A stretch of DNA of 64,000 nucleotides, from positions 68,112,983-68,176,982 of the forward strand of contig OX377201.1 in assembly GCA_947396885.1 (NCBI GenBank), in the 5' to 3' direction. The stretch comes from Heligmosomoides polygyrus polygyrus (Eukaryota > Nematoda > Chromadorea > Rhabditida > Heligmosomidae). This document shows positions 33,401 to 43,927 of the stretch, in pieces (within the stretch, counting starts at the first letter, position 1; every line of letters begins with the position of its first letter). Below the pieces are notes generated by a model. That model did not search any database, had not been told where the DNA came from, and was given only the letters and a program-made list of their open reading frames with translations. The translations under genes and the position numbers were made by a program.

Positions 33401-33423
33401 CCACGATGTGACCTCTGCTTTCC

Positions 33424-33745
33424 TTCTTTTCGAGCTTCTGACTCCAGAAGATTGTGGTGCGACGAAGGGAACCCGTTTTCTGGATCAGGCACTCAGAAAC
33501 GCGCGCAGAGGCCGTTGTGTCAAGCAGGAGGAGGCTGGGCTTCCTCTGCTGCAGCGGCATCTCATGTTCAATTCTGAATACGATCTCTCGTCGTAGGACG
33601 ACGGTGTCTCCTCTTCTGACTCAAGAAGGTTGTGGTGCGACGAAGGGAACCCGTCTTCTGGATTCAGGCACTCAGAAACGCGCGCAGACGCCGTTGTGTA
33701 AAGCAGGAGGAGGCTACGCGTCCTCTGCTGTAACAACACCCCATT
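33424..33745. repeat. Two direct copies of a 130-bp segment, period about 185 bp
   Basis: GTGGTGCGACGAAGGGAACC is followed by CACTCAGAAACGCGCGCAGA and AAGCAGGAGGAGGCT in both copies (about 33450 and 33635). They differ by scattered substitutions, so the duplication is not very recent. It directly precedes the Helitron helicase end on the minus strand. Confidence 0.8.
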
Positions 33746-34084
33746 TGAACGGCAGACGTTGCCCGCGCGAGGTACGCGGAGGCGTCGCAGGGGGCTCCAG
33801 AGATTGCGCATGGTTACACGAGGCGTATCTCAGCCAGGTTTCCCACCTGAGTGAGATCGTGAGATGCGCCTCATCATCTACAGGGCAGGGAGCTAACTCA
33901 ATTATATAGTGGTAGATATTAAAGTTTTTGAACAAGTTTGCTGAATAAACTATAATAATTTCATCTAAAAAAAGTTATAACGCCTCCCTCTTCACTGAAG
34001 AGCCACCGGGAAGTGTTGTAACTAAAAAGGTTCGTGGCGAAAGGTGGCGAAGCGAACCGCTTTGAGAGAAGTAATAAAAAATTT

Positions 34085-34165
34085 CTGTTCAATACTCTTC
34101 AATGCACTTTATTACATGCGACATTTGTGCTAGCTTGCAGGAGCTTACGAATGACTAGTTTGAGG
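34085..34165 (+). repeat. Repeat shared with 28083-28140
   Basis: TTACATGCGACATTTGTGCT is followed by AGCTTGCAGGAGCTTACGAA and TGACTAG. It resembles TTACATGTGACATCTTGTCT then AGCTAGCAGCAGCTTACGAA and TGACTAG at 28087-28133, in the same orientation. The two copies bracket the Penelope-like, RTE and Helitron cluster. Confidence 0.6.
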
Positions 34166-34259
34166 CAATCTGTGACCTGCATGCAGCTTGCAAGTAGCTT
34201 GTTCAAAATTTTCTGAGGGCCTGTGGCTGGAGCAACTCGGAGGTATGCCAGACGCCTAA

Positions 34260-34592
34260 GGCCGGGGGCATATTTCCATCGCCGCGATTCCATCGCGGTG
34301 CTGAATTCATGGCTATTCCGCCGCACACGGTTGAATAGTCAAAGGAAGCTTCGCCGCAGCCGCCGCAACAGTGGCGGTCGGCATGCGCGATGAATTCCCG
34401 CGCCCATCGCGGATATAGCATACTTTTTCGCGCTGCGCGCGGTGTTTAGCGTTGGTCCTGGGCGGATCGCCGTCGCGTTTCCTTGCAGAGCGATGGGCAA
34501 TGCGACGAGCACAGAGAAGTTCAAATTCTTTCGCGCTCTGCAAAACCCATCGCCGCTATGCCATCGCGGCGACGGGAAGTATGCACGAGGCC
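34260..34592. mobile_element. PIF/Harbinger-type MITE, 333 bp, TAA duplication
   Basis: The left end reads GGCCGGGGGCATATTTCCAT then CGCCGCGAT, and the right end is its inverted match (reverse complement GGCCTCGTGCATACTTCCCG then TCGCCGCGAT). TAA flanks both ends (34257-34259 and 34593-34595). Three-base TWA duplications and GGCC-starting termini are typical of Harbinger elements. The interior is GC-rich (CGCGATGG-like words repeated) and non-coding. Confidence 0.85.
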
Positions 34593-35275
34593 TAACACAT
34601 GCACGACGAGAGCGTTTTCGCGCCCAATGCACGCGACGACCGGCTGCTTTTTTGGCGCGCGTGTGTCCACTCACTTGTGTGGATAACCGCGAAAAAAAAA
34701 AACAGATTCTTAGAAAACGTTACTGCCGAAACAGTAACGTCCCTTCTTCCCCAAACACCCCCGTCCACTCAAATGAGTGGAGATCGTTGCGAATGTATTA
34801 AAAGACAGGTCTGGTACCGATTCACGTAATCGGGGGATGAAAGGCCTGACTGTGCCGAGTGCGAGGCGAATCCAGCATTATCTCGAGGAGTAAGTGAGAA
34901 CTGGACTCCCATGGGACTGTATTAGATGAGTTTGTATGTATACCTTTAGCGCACATAGAAAATAAGGCACCCTCTCTGAGGACGATGTGTCAGAATGGTG
35001 GCATGTAGTTTAGGAATCGTCTTCAACGGTTTTCAAAGGGCAGGGAAACATTTGTTTACTTTTTTCTTATTCACTCAACGCATAGACAACTACTTTGCAT
35101 GGAGAATGTAAGAGAACATTAAAGGAAACGACACACAATAATGAGAATGTAACCATCAGCTACGTATGCGACAGACCACGAAGAATATTTTTGCAGCGCT
35201 CTTTGATATTTAACCTTTAATAAGCTGCAGGTTTGAGCAGAGAGCCTCCCTAGATCTTCATATCCGCCCAATAGA

Positions 35276-35334
35276 TTTCTTAACCTATAGAATTCTCGAG
35301 GATGCATTCCTTGAGAATTCGACAGGTTAAGAAA
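35276..35334. repeat. 27-bp-arm hairpin with 5-base loop
   Basis: TTTCTTAACCTATAGAATTC(TCGAGGA) pairs with TCCTTGAGAATTCGACAGGT(TAAGAAA) across the loop TGCAT with only three mismatches. The pairing does not extend outward. Like 25784-25844 it has the size of a small precursor microRNA or a tiny foldback element. Confidence 0.7.
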
Positions 35335-36002
35335 TTAGGTTTGAGTCGCGATTTGGTAACTGAGACTCGAAGTCTCAACTCTCTTTCATGGATCTTTCCA
35401 GTATTCCATCAAAGACTTTGCTGATAATAGGTAAATATTATTAGTTAAAATCAGTTGCACCTACAACATGGAGACGGGGGGGGGCAACATACCGCACTAG
35501 AATGGTCGTTTGCTGAGGCCCCTTCTGCGTCATCCCGACTGGACATGGCCGAAGTGGTGGTGACCATGAGGGATCAAGAAGACGGCAGTTGAGTCGACAA
35601 ACAACACTCACGCCACTCGTTAATGAATAAGCAACCAGCTCGACTCATCCAACCCAGCGCCACCGCAGTCCACTGACCGACGAACCCGCAGAAGCCATTC
35701 GAGTCCAGCCAGTCAAAGGACGACGTGAGACGTTAGAAAACCTCAATTTCGTCTGAGGTAATGACACGCAATAGAGAAAGCAGCTCCGCGTCTGACAGCT
35801 AGTCGCCGTGCTACCCTTTGATTTTGTATACAACGCGCTAAAGAGTTCGATAAGGTGGAGCTTGTAGGGAATATTGGAGCGCACATGAGAGCGTGGCAGT
35901 GCAGTCGGGGGACGCGCCGGTTGCCGCTCTCACCCCAAGTCGAGGCTCGTGGTTTGAGTGCGACCTAGCCTAAAGTAGTCTTCGATCACTGCGGGGTCTG
36001 TT

Positions 36003-36180
36003 AATTGATGCCAAATGTTTGGGGAGGATAAAGCACGAATTTGTGCCCTGTCTGGTCACCTAAATTCGGTGGGTTGGCCGCGTACGAATACAAATAGCCT
36101 CCAACGATATCCCATAGAAGCAGAATACGTGGCACATTCCGCAAAAGGATTGAATAACCCCGATTGCTATCCTTTACGCC
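36003..36180 (+). repeat. Degraded SINE body
   Basis: AGGATAAAGCACGAATTTGT, CTGTCTGGTCACC, GATATCCCATAGAAGCAGAA and CGCAAAAGGATTGAATAACC follow the order of the SINE body and tail seen at 43928-44215. The tRNA-like head is missing and substitutions are many, so this is an old copy. Confidence 0.7.
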
Positions 36181-36596
36181 TGTTGGTATTGGTAGTACAT
36201 TGCGAGCGTCGCTCATCGCTGAATTGCTTTGTTCACCCTTAGTTGCTCTGAGCTGCTGATTTCGTGCTTTGTGGGGCATGTGAGCGACACAGCCCTTCAT
36301 TAATCGTAACCGCACTGAACTCAGCTACTGCGAGCTAGTAGCCATGATGGACCTTCTGTTAACCTCGGCATGGCTGAGCCTTTTTGTAGGCATGGCTCGT
36401 CACTACGTTGTCATACGGGTTTAGTGGCTGAGCCTGAACCGCCTTACCCAGAGCTCGAAAGCATTTGATCAATTATGACATCCTTTCAGCTTTACCACAT
36501 TCAATGTCAAATTTTCGAAGCTGAGCTACTCTCCGAAAATCTCCTTTCTTGGTACGGTCGTCTTCGATGAAGTAGATAAGCACTTCCATAGGAGAT

Positions 36597-37080
36597 TTGG
36601 GCCGGAAAATTCGCTTGGGTTGGCTGATCTTCTGCCTGACAAGCTTAAAACCCCGTCAGTCCACTATTGACCGCATTTGCGCGACGCTTTGCTTTGTAGT
36701 GTGCCCAGTGAGAAAAGAAAGTGACTGCACGGTATCAGTTCTGGCTTACCCGATCTCCTGCCAGGCCTGCGACGGGGAATTCGATCTCGGAGAAACCGGG
36801 CGTCCTTCGCATGTGAAGATAAACGAGCATCTGGATATGAAGGAGTCACTACCCTACGCTACAATTAACAGTCATGACATGACGGGGAATTTGGCGCTGA
36901 GGTGAGGATTCTTAGGCAGGAGGTTCATACGTCGGCGCGCTAAGCCATTACGGATCTATTGCAGGGGCCCCAAGGCCACAACGTCAACTGGAAAGGTCTC
37001 AACTTCTGCCTCAGTCTTGAATTCTAACCAGGGATAGGTGCTGTCTCTTACCCCTCGTCTAATCTATGCGGCATCCGCTG
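36597..37080 (+). pseudogene. Penelope-like element GIY-YIG nuclease relic
   Basis: The frame gives DRICATLCFVVCPVRKESDC, TVSVLAYPISCQACDGEFDL and GETGRPSHVKINEHLDMKES. This matches the end of Penelope-like proteins, where a CP-GKE-DC zinc-like segment precedes the GIY-YIG fold (Y-ISC-C--EYIGETGRPL--RIKEH). The YIG glycine is kept as LGETGRP. No intact reverse transcriptase precedes it. A hammerhead-like core follows at 37216. Confidence 0.75.
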
Positions 37081-37215
37081 GTCTTTCATTGGACTATTGT
37101 GAGACACGGTACTCGAATACTCTCCATCGGCCAGGCTCTAAAAAATGGCCATTGCTTTCCTAAGGTTGGAGCAATATTTGTTGGGTACTACTAATCGATT
37201 TGATCATTTTAGGTG

Positions 37216-37240
37216 CTGATGAAGGCGACCCAGGCGAAAC
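37216..37240 (+). ncRNA. Hammerhead-ribozyme-like core after the Penelope-like relic
   Basis: CTGATGA, then a short would-be stem II (AGGC GACCCA GGC), then GAAAC reproduces the conserved core order of a hammerhead. The stem has a G-G mismatch and no good UH cleavage site follows, so this copy is probably inactive. Hammerheads are known in the terminal repeats of Penelope-like elements (family knowledge), which fits the position. Compare the better-preserved 50765-50797. Confidence 0.4.
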
Positions 37241-38265
37241 ATTCGCCAATGAACTCGTACAACATGCTCGCAACGAGCTTAGCAAACCTTATTCAGAAAT
37301 ATAGAGATTGTGATTGTTTCAAGGGCACAAGTAACTGAATCTCTTCGCTCCCAACTTTTCCGGTGGCTCTCACAATCAAACCTGAAGGAGGTGCCCAAAG
37401 CCGAAGCGCTGTCATGACTGACTGTAGGATTGACTGACCAGACATTCATCATTCCTTCACTTACCTTCATTATTCAGAATCCAAAGTTATAAAACACTAT
37501 GGAATAGCATAATGTGATACAGTAGTAGAAAGACTCACCTTAAGTGCCAGAAGTTTTCTCTGCTCAAGGGGGACTCCTCCTCTACCGATCTGAAAAACAG
37601 ATATGAGTTACACCTGTGAAGGAGAATTGAAAATATAACTGACTGCATAAATGCGACTATCTACATAGCATAATGAAATATAGCAGCTGTCCAGAGCTTA
37701 TATACGAAGAAGCCTATTAAGCCCCAGATGCTTTCATTCTTTAGTCAGTCATTTACAATATCTTTCCTTATACACATATATCAATATTTTTTACCTTCAG
37801 ACAAATATTTTTGCTAGTTCCGTTGGCCAACTCAGTTCCTGTGGAAGCGGCATTGAATGGAAGCGTAACGAAGACCTAGGTACGACCGGAATTAAGACCG
37901 GACTCCTAGGTGCTTCCTTCTTATATGCTGTTCGAAAGTGATTTCTCTCTTCCAATCGGAATTACGCCATAGCCATACTGGTTGCCTAACCGACCTCTGA
38001 CCGTTATACGACGATGACACTATTTACTTAAACTATGATTAATTTAAAGTACTTATTACTTTATTCTCATTTTACTGCCATTTGTTGGCTTAGTCTTCTT
38101 GTATCTGGGCTTCTGAATGCTGCAAAACACTTAAAAATAACGAAATCGCAGGGCATACATAGTGACACTGCACTGTTTTACATTGTTGTTTCCTCATTAG
38201 TTTGCTAAGATTATGACTGCTGGTTGTTATTTCCCCGTTTTTTTGAGCGCACTTAAGGTGCAGTT
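37241..38265. other. Intronic stretch, nothing recognised
   Basis: No exon or transposon protein was seen. A short symmetric CCTAGG...CCGG...CCGG...CCTAGG motif lies near 37876-37911. Confidence 0.35.
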
Positions 38266-38266
38266 A

Positions 38267-38297
<31 letters not shown>

Positions 38298-38298
38298 A
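38266..38298 (+). repeat. (TAAA)n microsatellite
   Basis: Eight near-perfect AAAT units. Such repeats end the CR1 element at 40781 in this window, so this could mark the 3' end of another, unrecognised LINE insertion on the plus strand. Confidence 0.6.
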
Positions 38299-38699
38299 CG
38301 TTTCCTCGAAATTCAAACTTTGGGCATGACAGAAACATGCAAGTGACCAACGTCAGCCACTGCTAGAAAAGTTCTGAAGTCTCACAGTTCCTCTCCAATG
38401 AAATCTAAGGTAAGAGTAATTGGATTCAACGACTGTCAAAAAACCCTATAACTTTCCTGTATTAAAATTAAGGTCAAGTTTACGTGTTTCTATCTGCAAG
38501 AACTAGACAACATGTCACCATGCTTTTCCAACCAAAAATAATGTCGCTTAGCGGACATAAACTAACTCAAGTTAAAGGCAATCTCAGGCAACTTCGACAG
38601 TGCAGTTAACGTTTCAATCTAAGCAGATAGTAAACATAAAAGCTTTCTAGTTTTTTTAACACAACACTAGTAAGTTAACATGCCAGAGACCTAGCGCCG

Positions 38700-39315
38700 G
38701 AGCTGGACAGGACGAAAAGAGCAGCTTGAGGAGCTTTCAAGAGCGTCGAAGAAGTCGTGAAGAAAACGAAGAGCGCCCGGCTCCGTGCCCACCTACTCCT
38801 CTCCACAGCTCTTTCTGCACTAACGCCTTAGATAAGTGGGCTCTTCGGAAGCAGAGGAACTCATCAGTTCGCTCAAGGAGGAAGCGGGAGAACGATGCTC
38901 GGAGTGTCGCGATGCATGCAAGTGAGAGCAGCAGTTCAGAGCTTCGTGGATGTTTGAAGATCAGAGATGCTGTTGCACAGCTCGAGTCGTCGAAAATTAA
39001 GTGGGCCGGCCTTCTGCGTTTCACCGACATACGCTGGAAGAGAGCCGTTACCTACGAGTCAAGGGCACAAGGGTGGATACCTACGCGTCGGTCGGACCTC
39101 TCATGAAAGCCCCTACGGCGCCCTTCTTCACAAGGGTGGATACCTACGCGTCGGTCGGACCTCTCATGAAAGCCCCTACGGCGCCCTTCTTCACAAGGGT
39201 GGATACCTACGCGTCGGTCGGACCTCTCATGAAAGCCCCTACGGCGCCCTTCTTATCTCTCTTATCAAGGAGGATCCGGTAGAGCACTCTGGCACGCGAC
39301 AGGAGACGTTGCTGT
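38700..39315 (+). pseudogene. RTE 3' fragment with internal triplication
   Basis: Frames read [48 protein letters not shown] and KIKWAGLLRFTDIRWKRAVT, which correspond to the C-terminal part of the RTE protein at 30772 ([40 protein letters not shown]). The following stretch that encoded the [10 protein letters not shown] region is triplicated as a 63-bp unit, and a last piece (GTAGAGCACTCTGGCACGCG) matches the THWTTLAR end. Confidence 0.8.
39066..39253 (+). repeat. 63-bp tandem triplication
   Basis: The unit starting CACAAGGGTGGATACCTACG occurs three times in a row (39066, 39129, 39192) with essentially no differences. It arose inside the RTE relic and is much younger than the relic. The 63-bp period keeps the reading frame. 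Confidence 0.92.
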
Positions 39316-40644
39316 GCCGTTATAAGAACTTGGTTGTGATTTTCAGCGAAAATGGAATACACAGAATTTTTATTGAAGATTTCCATACTAGAATTTGAAC
39401 TTCAACGTGGAATTAAGGCACTTAGGTCGAAATTAATTTCGAAAGGAATGCTGCACATGGAACGGCTGTAAAAAGTTGGATCACTGTTGTTCCATGGCAG
39501 TGGGGTCGCCCACGATGCGGTAGACAAATTCAGGACTCGGACAGAGTCCAAGCCCCTATATCGTAGATGGGCTGATAGTGGTCCAAAAGGAGTAAAATAT
39601 CGACCAGCTCGGAGACCAACGACGTTGCCCTGTCAGAGGATTGTTTGTGCTGCCAAAACCGCTAACCAAACCGCTGCCTACTAGCAGGAACCGACCTAAT
39701 GAGCCAACCGAAGATAACGAGAAGAAACCTCAAATTTCTGTAACTGTAAACATAAGGGAACGGTCTCCCTATTTAACACGAAAGAAAGCGTTTGCTGCAA
39801 ATGAAAAGTGGCGGACTTGCGGATGAACGAGGTCAGTTTTTAGTTCTAGGACTCGTAGTTCTAGGAATTGTTGCGTTCCATCAAACAGCCCCGGAGTAGA
39901 GTTTTGATATCAACAAATAGGCTTCAAGAAGACACCAGAATCATTTCTAGAGATCATTTTGTAACTCTAAATGATGCCATAAAGTTAAGGCCATCTATTA
40001 ACAATGCACGCCAATCCGTAAATAATTCAGGGACATAACGGAATCTCGGAGCAGAGGTCCTCTTTGTTTGTGTTCCTTTCGGTTGCACAGTTATTTCGCG
40101 ATGATTAGTATTGTATGCTCTCCCTTATCACCGATTTTGGCCTAGAGCCAGTCTTTAGCCAGCCTTGTCGGATTTCATTTTATTCAGTTTCTGGATGCGT
40201 CGCCATTGGATTTTAGCAATGTAATAAATAATATAAATACTATAGTGTATTAAAATGGTTTTGCTGAGCTAAATGTACAGAGTCAAATTTTTGTATCGAA
40301 GAAAGCACTGATTGAACAGAAAATTATTGTTCGATTATTGCAGTGACTTCATAATTAAGAAAATTTGGCACTGATTAATGTCACTTTGTGTTACAGTAAT
40401 GAATATAGCATGCTGACTACAGATCTGTAGATATGAAAAAGAATTCTGAGGTTCTCTAAACATGGTTGATGGATCGCTCGAAAGAGGCGCCATTGGCAGC
40501 TTCGCAGAGGTAACTTAATTGGCGGTCCTTCACAATGAAATGGATTACAACTAGGTTTAAGTTGCCGCACTAAACGTTGCTTACAGTTATCGGATGGTCC
40601 ATGAAGAGAGCAATCGCTTGGTCTAACAAAGGAGGCCCTAGAAC
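39316..40644. other. Intronic stretch, nothing recognised
   Basis: No protein-like segment or repeat family recognised. Confidence 0.35.
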
Positions 40645-40775
40645 TTGCCCCAAAGACTCTCAACGAGACCTATATGGTCTTGTAGAGCATCGGACGAGGA
40701 TCACAAAACGCTTCGTTTTTGCTACGGGCCACTGGGTGGTGCGAAAATGGCAAAAAATGGTATCGCCTCAGAGCG
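40645..40775 (+). repeat. Coding-like segment shared with 20345-20475 (copy 2)
   Basis: It contains CTATATGGTCTTGTAGAGCA and CGTTTTTGCTACGGGCCACT, with the peptide pattern RDLYGLVEHRTR in one frame and FCYGPLGGAK in another. The similarity to the segment in mariner C stops at the CR1 microsatellite on the right. Confidence 0.55.
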
Positions 40776-40780
40776 GGCTG

Positions 40781-43700
40781 ATTTATTTATTTATTTATTT
40801 ATTCCGACATGTGATACAACACATGCAAAGCGATCCACGTGAGCGAGCTCACCATCGCAACCAATGAACTTAGTAACGTAACTTTGAAAACAGTAGAACA
40901 AACAAAATCAGTTTTGATAAAAAAAACGGCTTAACAACGGTTGGCCGATCGGCTACTCCGCCCGACAGAGTAATCACAAAAAAAAAAGCAAAACCGTCAG
41001 CAATGGTTAAGAGTGGTTCCGCAATGCTCTTTTGAAGGCCGCGATTCTTGCAGGAATCTGGATGCGCTTACTCAACTTGGCATACTCAGCGCCCGCTCGG
41101 CATACGAAGAAATTGGAGCGGACAGAACTCCTGGCTCGCGGGAACCCAAGCTTGACTGTAGCACCCCTGGTAATGGAATTACAAGATGTGAAAAAAGTGC
41201 GACCGCCCAGATGGACAAGACCGTGCATTATTTTGTATAGCATAAGAAGGTCAAATTTCCTTCTACGGGAGTTTAGTGATTCCAGACCCAGCTGCGTATT
41301 CCGTTCAGAGCTTGATGGGACCGTACGATACCCAGATCTCCTCGATCTAAGGAAAAGTTTCCTCGTGAAGCTGTTTTGGACCTTTTCGAGGAGTTCAATA
41401 TTTTTTACTTTTGTAGGACCAAAAACAGGAGTGCCATATTCAAGAAGCGGACGAACGTAAATTTTGTATGCTCGGAGAAATGTTTGCTCATCATTCATGT
41501 TCAAGCTTCTGAAGAGATTGCACACTCTACGTGAAGCCTTTGCTGCTACGTCATTGCAGTGGTTATCAAAGTCTAGGTTTTCGGTAATGAGAAAGCCAAG
41601 ATCTTTCACCTCTGCAGCCTGTACAATTTGTTGACCCTCTATGAAATAAGAAGCTTTCTTGTTGTTCCTACCTAGATGCAGCACTTTAGTTTTACCTGCA
41701 GCTAAAGGTAGCTGATAGGCTTTAGCCCATTCAACTACTTCTGAAATTGCTGCCTGAATTTTATCCACGGTAGTAGGATCAGAGACACAGCTATAGACTT
41801 TGAGGTCGTCAGCGAACATCTGGCAAGTTACACCAGTCTTGTTAACAAGCGAGGGAATTTCTCTTGTGTAGACGTTAAATAGAATTGGAGAGAGGACAGA
41901 GCCCTGAGGTACACCACTGCTGGCAAATTTTGTAGTGGAAAGCTGTCCTTTGAAGTTAACTCTAAACACCCGTTGATCCAAGAACGACTCAATCCACTTT
42001 ACTATTTTCTGGTGGAGACCTACTAGTGATAGCTCTTTGATTAGTTTGCTATGAGGCACCTTGTCGAATGCCTTCTCGAAGTCAAAATAAATAACATCAA
42101 CCCCACTGCCGTTCTCAAGTGAAGTAGTCCAATCGTTTAGAGCTACAAGCATCTGCGCCGTAGTGGAGCCACCCTTGCGAAAGCCAAACTGTTCTAACGG
42201 AATAATGGAGTTATTTTCCAGGTGGGCAACAATGACCTCCTTGAGCAATTTTTCGAATAACCGTGCAAATACCGAGGTAATACTGATAGGCCGATAATTG
42301 TTTGCATTATTAAAAGGGGGCTTTTTGGGCAGAGGTGTAACAAAGGCCTCTTTCCATCTTCGCGGTACCTCTCCTCGCATCAGGCTTAAATTATAAATAA
42401 TTTGAAGCGGACCCACAATTTCATAAGCTATCTTCTGAATAAAGAAGAGCGGGATTTCGTCCGGTGTTGTAGACCTCGATTTGGGCCAGGCTAGGAGATA
42501 TTTCAAGATAGAGTCTTCATGAAACCAGAAGGAGTCTTTCATTTGCGAGGTAGCAGCGCAGTGGTCCCAGTGGAGGGACTCATTCAAGTTTCCCTCCTCC
42601 TGGGGTTTTTGGAATACGGCCTCAAAAGTTTGAGCGAGTAATTCAGCCTTGTCCTGGTTAGTGAGGGCCCTTCTCCCCGAATCATCTACAAGTACTGGTG
42701 TCGATTGCTTAGAGTTCAGTCTAGCACTTACCATACGAAAGAAATCGCTGGAATTACGTGATGATGAAATTTTCTTTTCCAGTGAGGCTGAAAATTTCTT
42801 CAGTTTCTTACAAAATTTCCTTGAGATTGCTTTAAAGTATTCAGTGGATCTAGTAGACGGTGAGAGTATAGACTCTCTGAATGCCATTTCACGTATTTTA
42901 GCTAGTGAGATTAGGTACTGTGGCCATTTGTATTGATGAGCAGGCTTCTTGCAGCAGGGGACAAAGATTTCGATACAGTCCTTGAGAACGGCAATGAACA
43001 TTTCATACATTTCGTCTACTGTAGTCAAGGCCGATAATGAACCGATCCAGTCAATGCTCCGCAAAAAAGAGGTAATTTCACCATAGTTGGCCTTACAGAA
43101 TTCTCTAACCAGTCGCGATGAGGAAGGACGCCTGGCAGCTGCAACCGTGAACTCCACCACAGAGTGGTCGCTAGTACCAATAGGAGGCTTGACCGTGACA
43201 TTTTTGACTAAGGAGTCCTTATTACAGAGCACTAAATCCAGAGTGTGATTTCCCCTAGTGTTCGACATAACAAGTTGAGAAAAGCCAAGTGTTGTGCACA
43301 TTTCAAAAAACTCCGCAGATGGTTTGGAAACTGCATTGTTGGACACCCATTCAATGTCTGGGTAATTGAAATCGCCAGTCAGGATACAGTTTACGTTTTG
43401 AGCTGCCAGGTCGCTGATGGTGTTAACTAATTGAGAATTCTTGCAACTAGAACACGATGGGGCGCGATATACTCCTATGAGCCTACATGTCTCATCACCG
43501 AGCGTAATGTCACAGCATAAAATTTCGTACGAGTCGGGAACAGCCTCACTAAAAATAATCTCATATGATGAGGATGGTTTGATGAGGAATAGAACTCCTC
43601 CTCCTACTTTTCTTGGTCTGTCACATCTAACCGGAACATAGCTTTCACAACCGAACCCCAGTACTGCAGAAGTGTCTACAGAAGCCTTGAGCCAGGTCTC

Positions 43701-43905
43701 GGTCAGCACCACCACCTCGTAGTCCGAACCGGCGAGTACGTATGACAACGGTAGAGCATTTTTAAGAATCGAACGGATGTTTGCCAGAAATAATTGGAAA
43801 AATCGTCTTTCCCGCAGCGAGTTAAGGCAATAAGTGACACCTGGAATGGCCCTGTCGTGCTCTGAACTTAGCATACAAAAGGTTTGGAGCTCAAATTAAA
43901 GTTTG
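40781..43905 (-). mobile_element. CR1-clade LINE, nearly intact ORF2
   Basis: The element reads on the minus strand, from just upstream of the ORF2 start to a 3' microsatellite (AAATAAAT repeats) at 40781-40803. The 3' non-coding region is about 200 bases. No ORF1 is seen upstream. A SINE with target-site duplication begins 23 bases further right, inserted in the sequence upstream of ORF2. Confidence 0.85.
41007..43874 (-). CDS. CR1 ORF2: endonuclease and reverse transcriptase, 955 aa
   Basis: One uninterrupted frame. Residues 31-240 form the apurinic-type endonuclease: NIRSIL, TETWL (58-62), YRAP (136-139), TGDFNYPD (166-173) and SDHSVVEF (235-242), with catalytic Glu, Asp and His present. 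Residues 440-760 form the reverse transcriptase: NNYRPISITSVFARLFEKLL, EQFGFRKGGSTTAQ, YFDFEKAFD (596-604), SGVPQGSVLSPILFNVYT and MFADDLKVY (FADD at 687-690), all key residues intact. The C-terminus is typical of CR1 (FVCRAGAEYAKLSKRIQIP). The protein would cut target DNA and copy element RNA onto it. The start ATG is the first in frame and may be downstream of the true start, so a short N-terminal loss is possible. It is the least damaged mobile gene in the window. Confidence 0.93.
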   Translation of the reverse strand: MLSSEHDRAIPGVTYCLNSLRERRFFQLFLANIRSILKNALPLSYVLAGSDYEVVVLTETWLKASVDTSAVLGFGCESYVPVRCDRPRKVGGGVLFLIKPSSSYEIIFSEAVPDSYEILCCDITLGDETCRLIGVYRAPSCSSCKNSQLVNTISDLAAQNVNCILTGDFNYPDIEWVSNNAVSKPSAEFFEMCTTLGFSQLVMSNTRGNHTLDLVLCNKDSLVKNVTVKPPIGTSDHSVVEFTVAAARRPSSSRLVREFCKANYGEITSFLRSIDWIGSLSALTTVDEMYEMFIAVLKDCIEIFVPCCKKPAHQYKWPQYLISLAKIREMAFRESILSPSTRSTEYFKAISRKFCKKLKKFSASLEKKISSSRNSSDFFRMVSARLNSKQSTPVLVDDSGRRALTNQDKAELLAQTFEAVFQKPQEEGNLNESLHWDHCAATSQMKDSFWFHEDSILKYLLAWPKSRSTTPDEIPLFFIQKIAYEIVGPLQIIYNLSLMRGEVPRRWKEAFVTPLPKKPPFNNANNYRPISITSVFARLFEKLLKEVIVAHLENNSIIPLEQFGFRKGGSTTAQMLVALNDWTTSLENGSGVDVIYFDFEKAFDKVPHSKLIKELSLVGLHQKIVKWIESFLDQRVFRVNFKGQLSTTKFASSGVPQGSVLSPILFNVYTREIPSLVNKTGVTCQMFADDLKVYSCVSDPTTVDKIQAAISEVVEWAKAYQLPLAAGKTKVLHLGRNNKKASYFIEGQQIVQAAEVKDLGFLITENLDFDNHCNDVAAKASRRVCNLFRSLNMNDEQTFLRAYKIYVRPLLEYGTPVFGPTKVKNIELLEKVQNSFTRKLFLRSRRSGYRTVPSSSERNTQLGLESLNSRRRKFDLLMLYKIMHGLVHLGGRTFFTSCNSITRGATVKLGFPRARSSVRSNFFVCRAGAEYAKLSKRIQIPARIAAFKRALRNHS

Positions 43906-43927
43906 ATTAAAGTAATATGATAATTTA

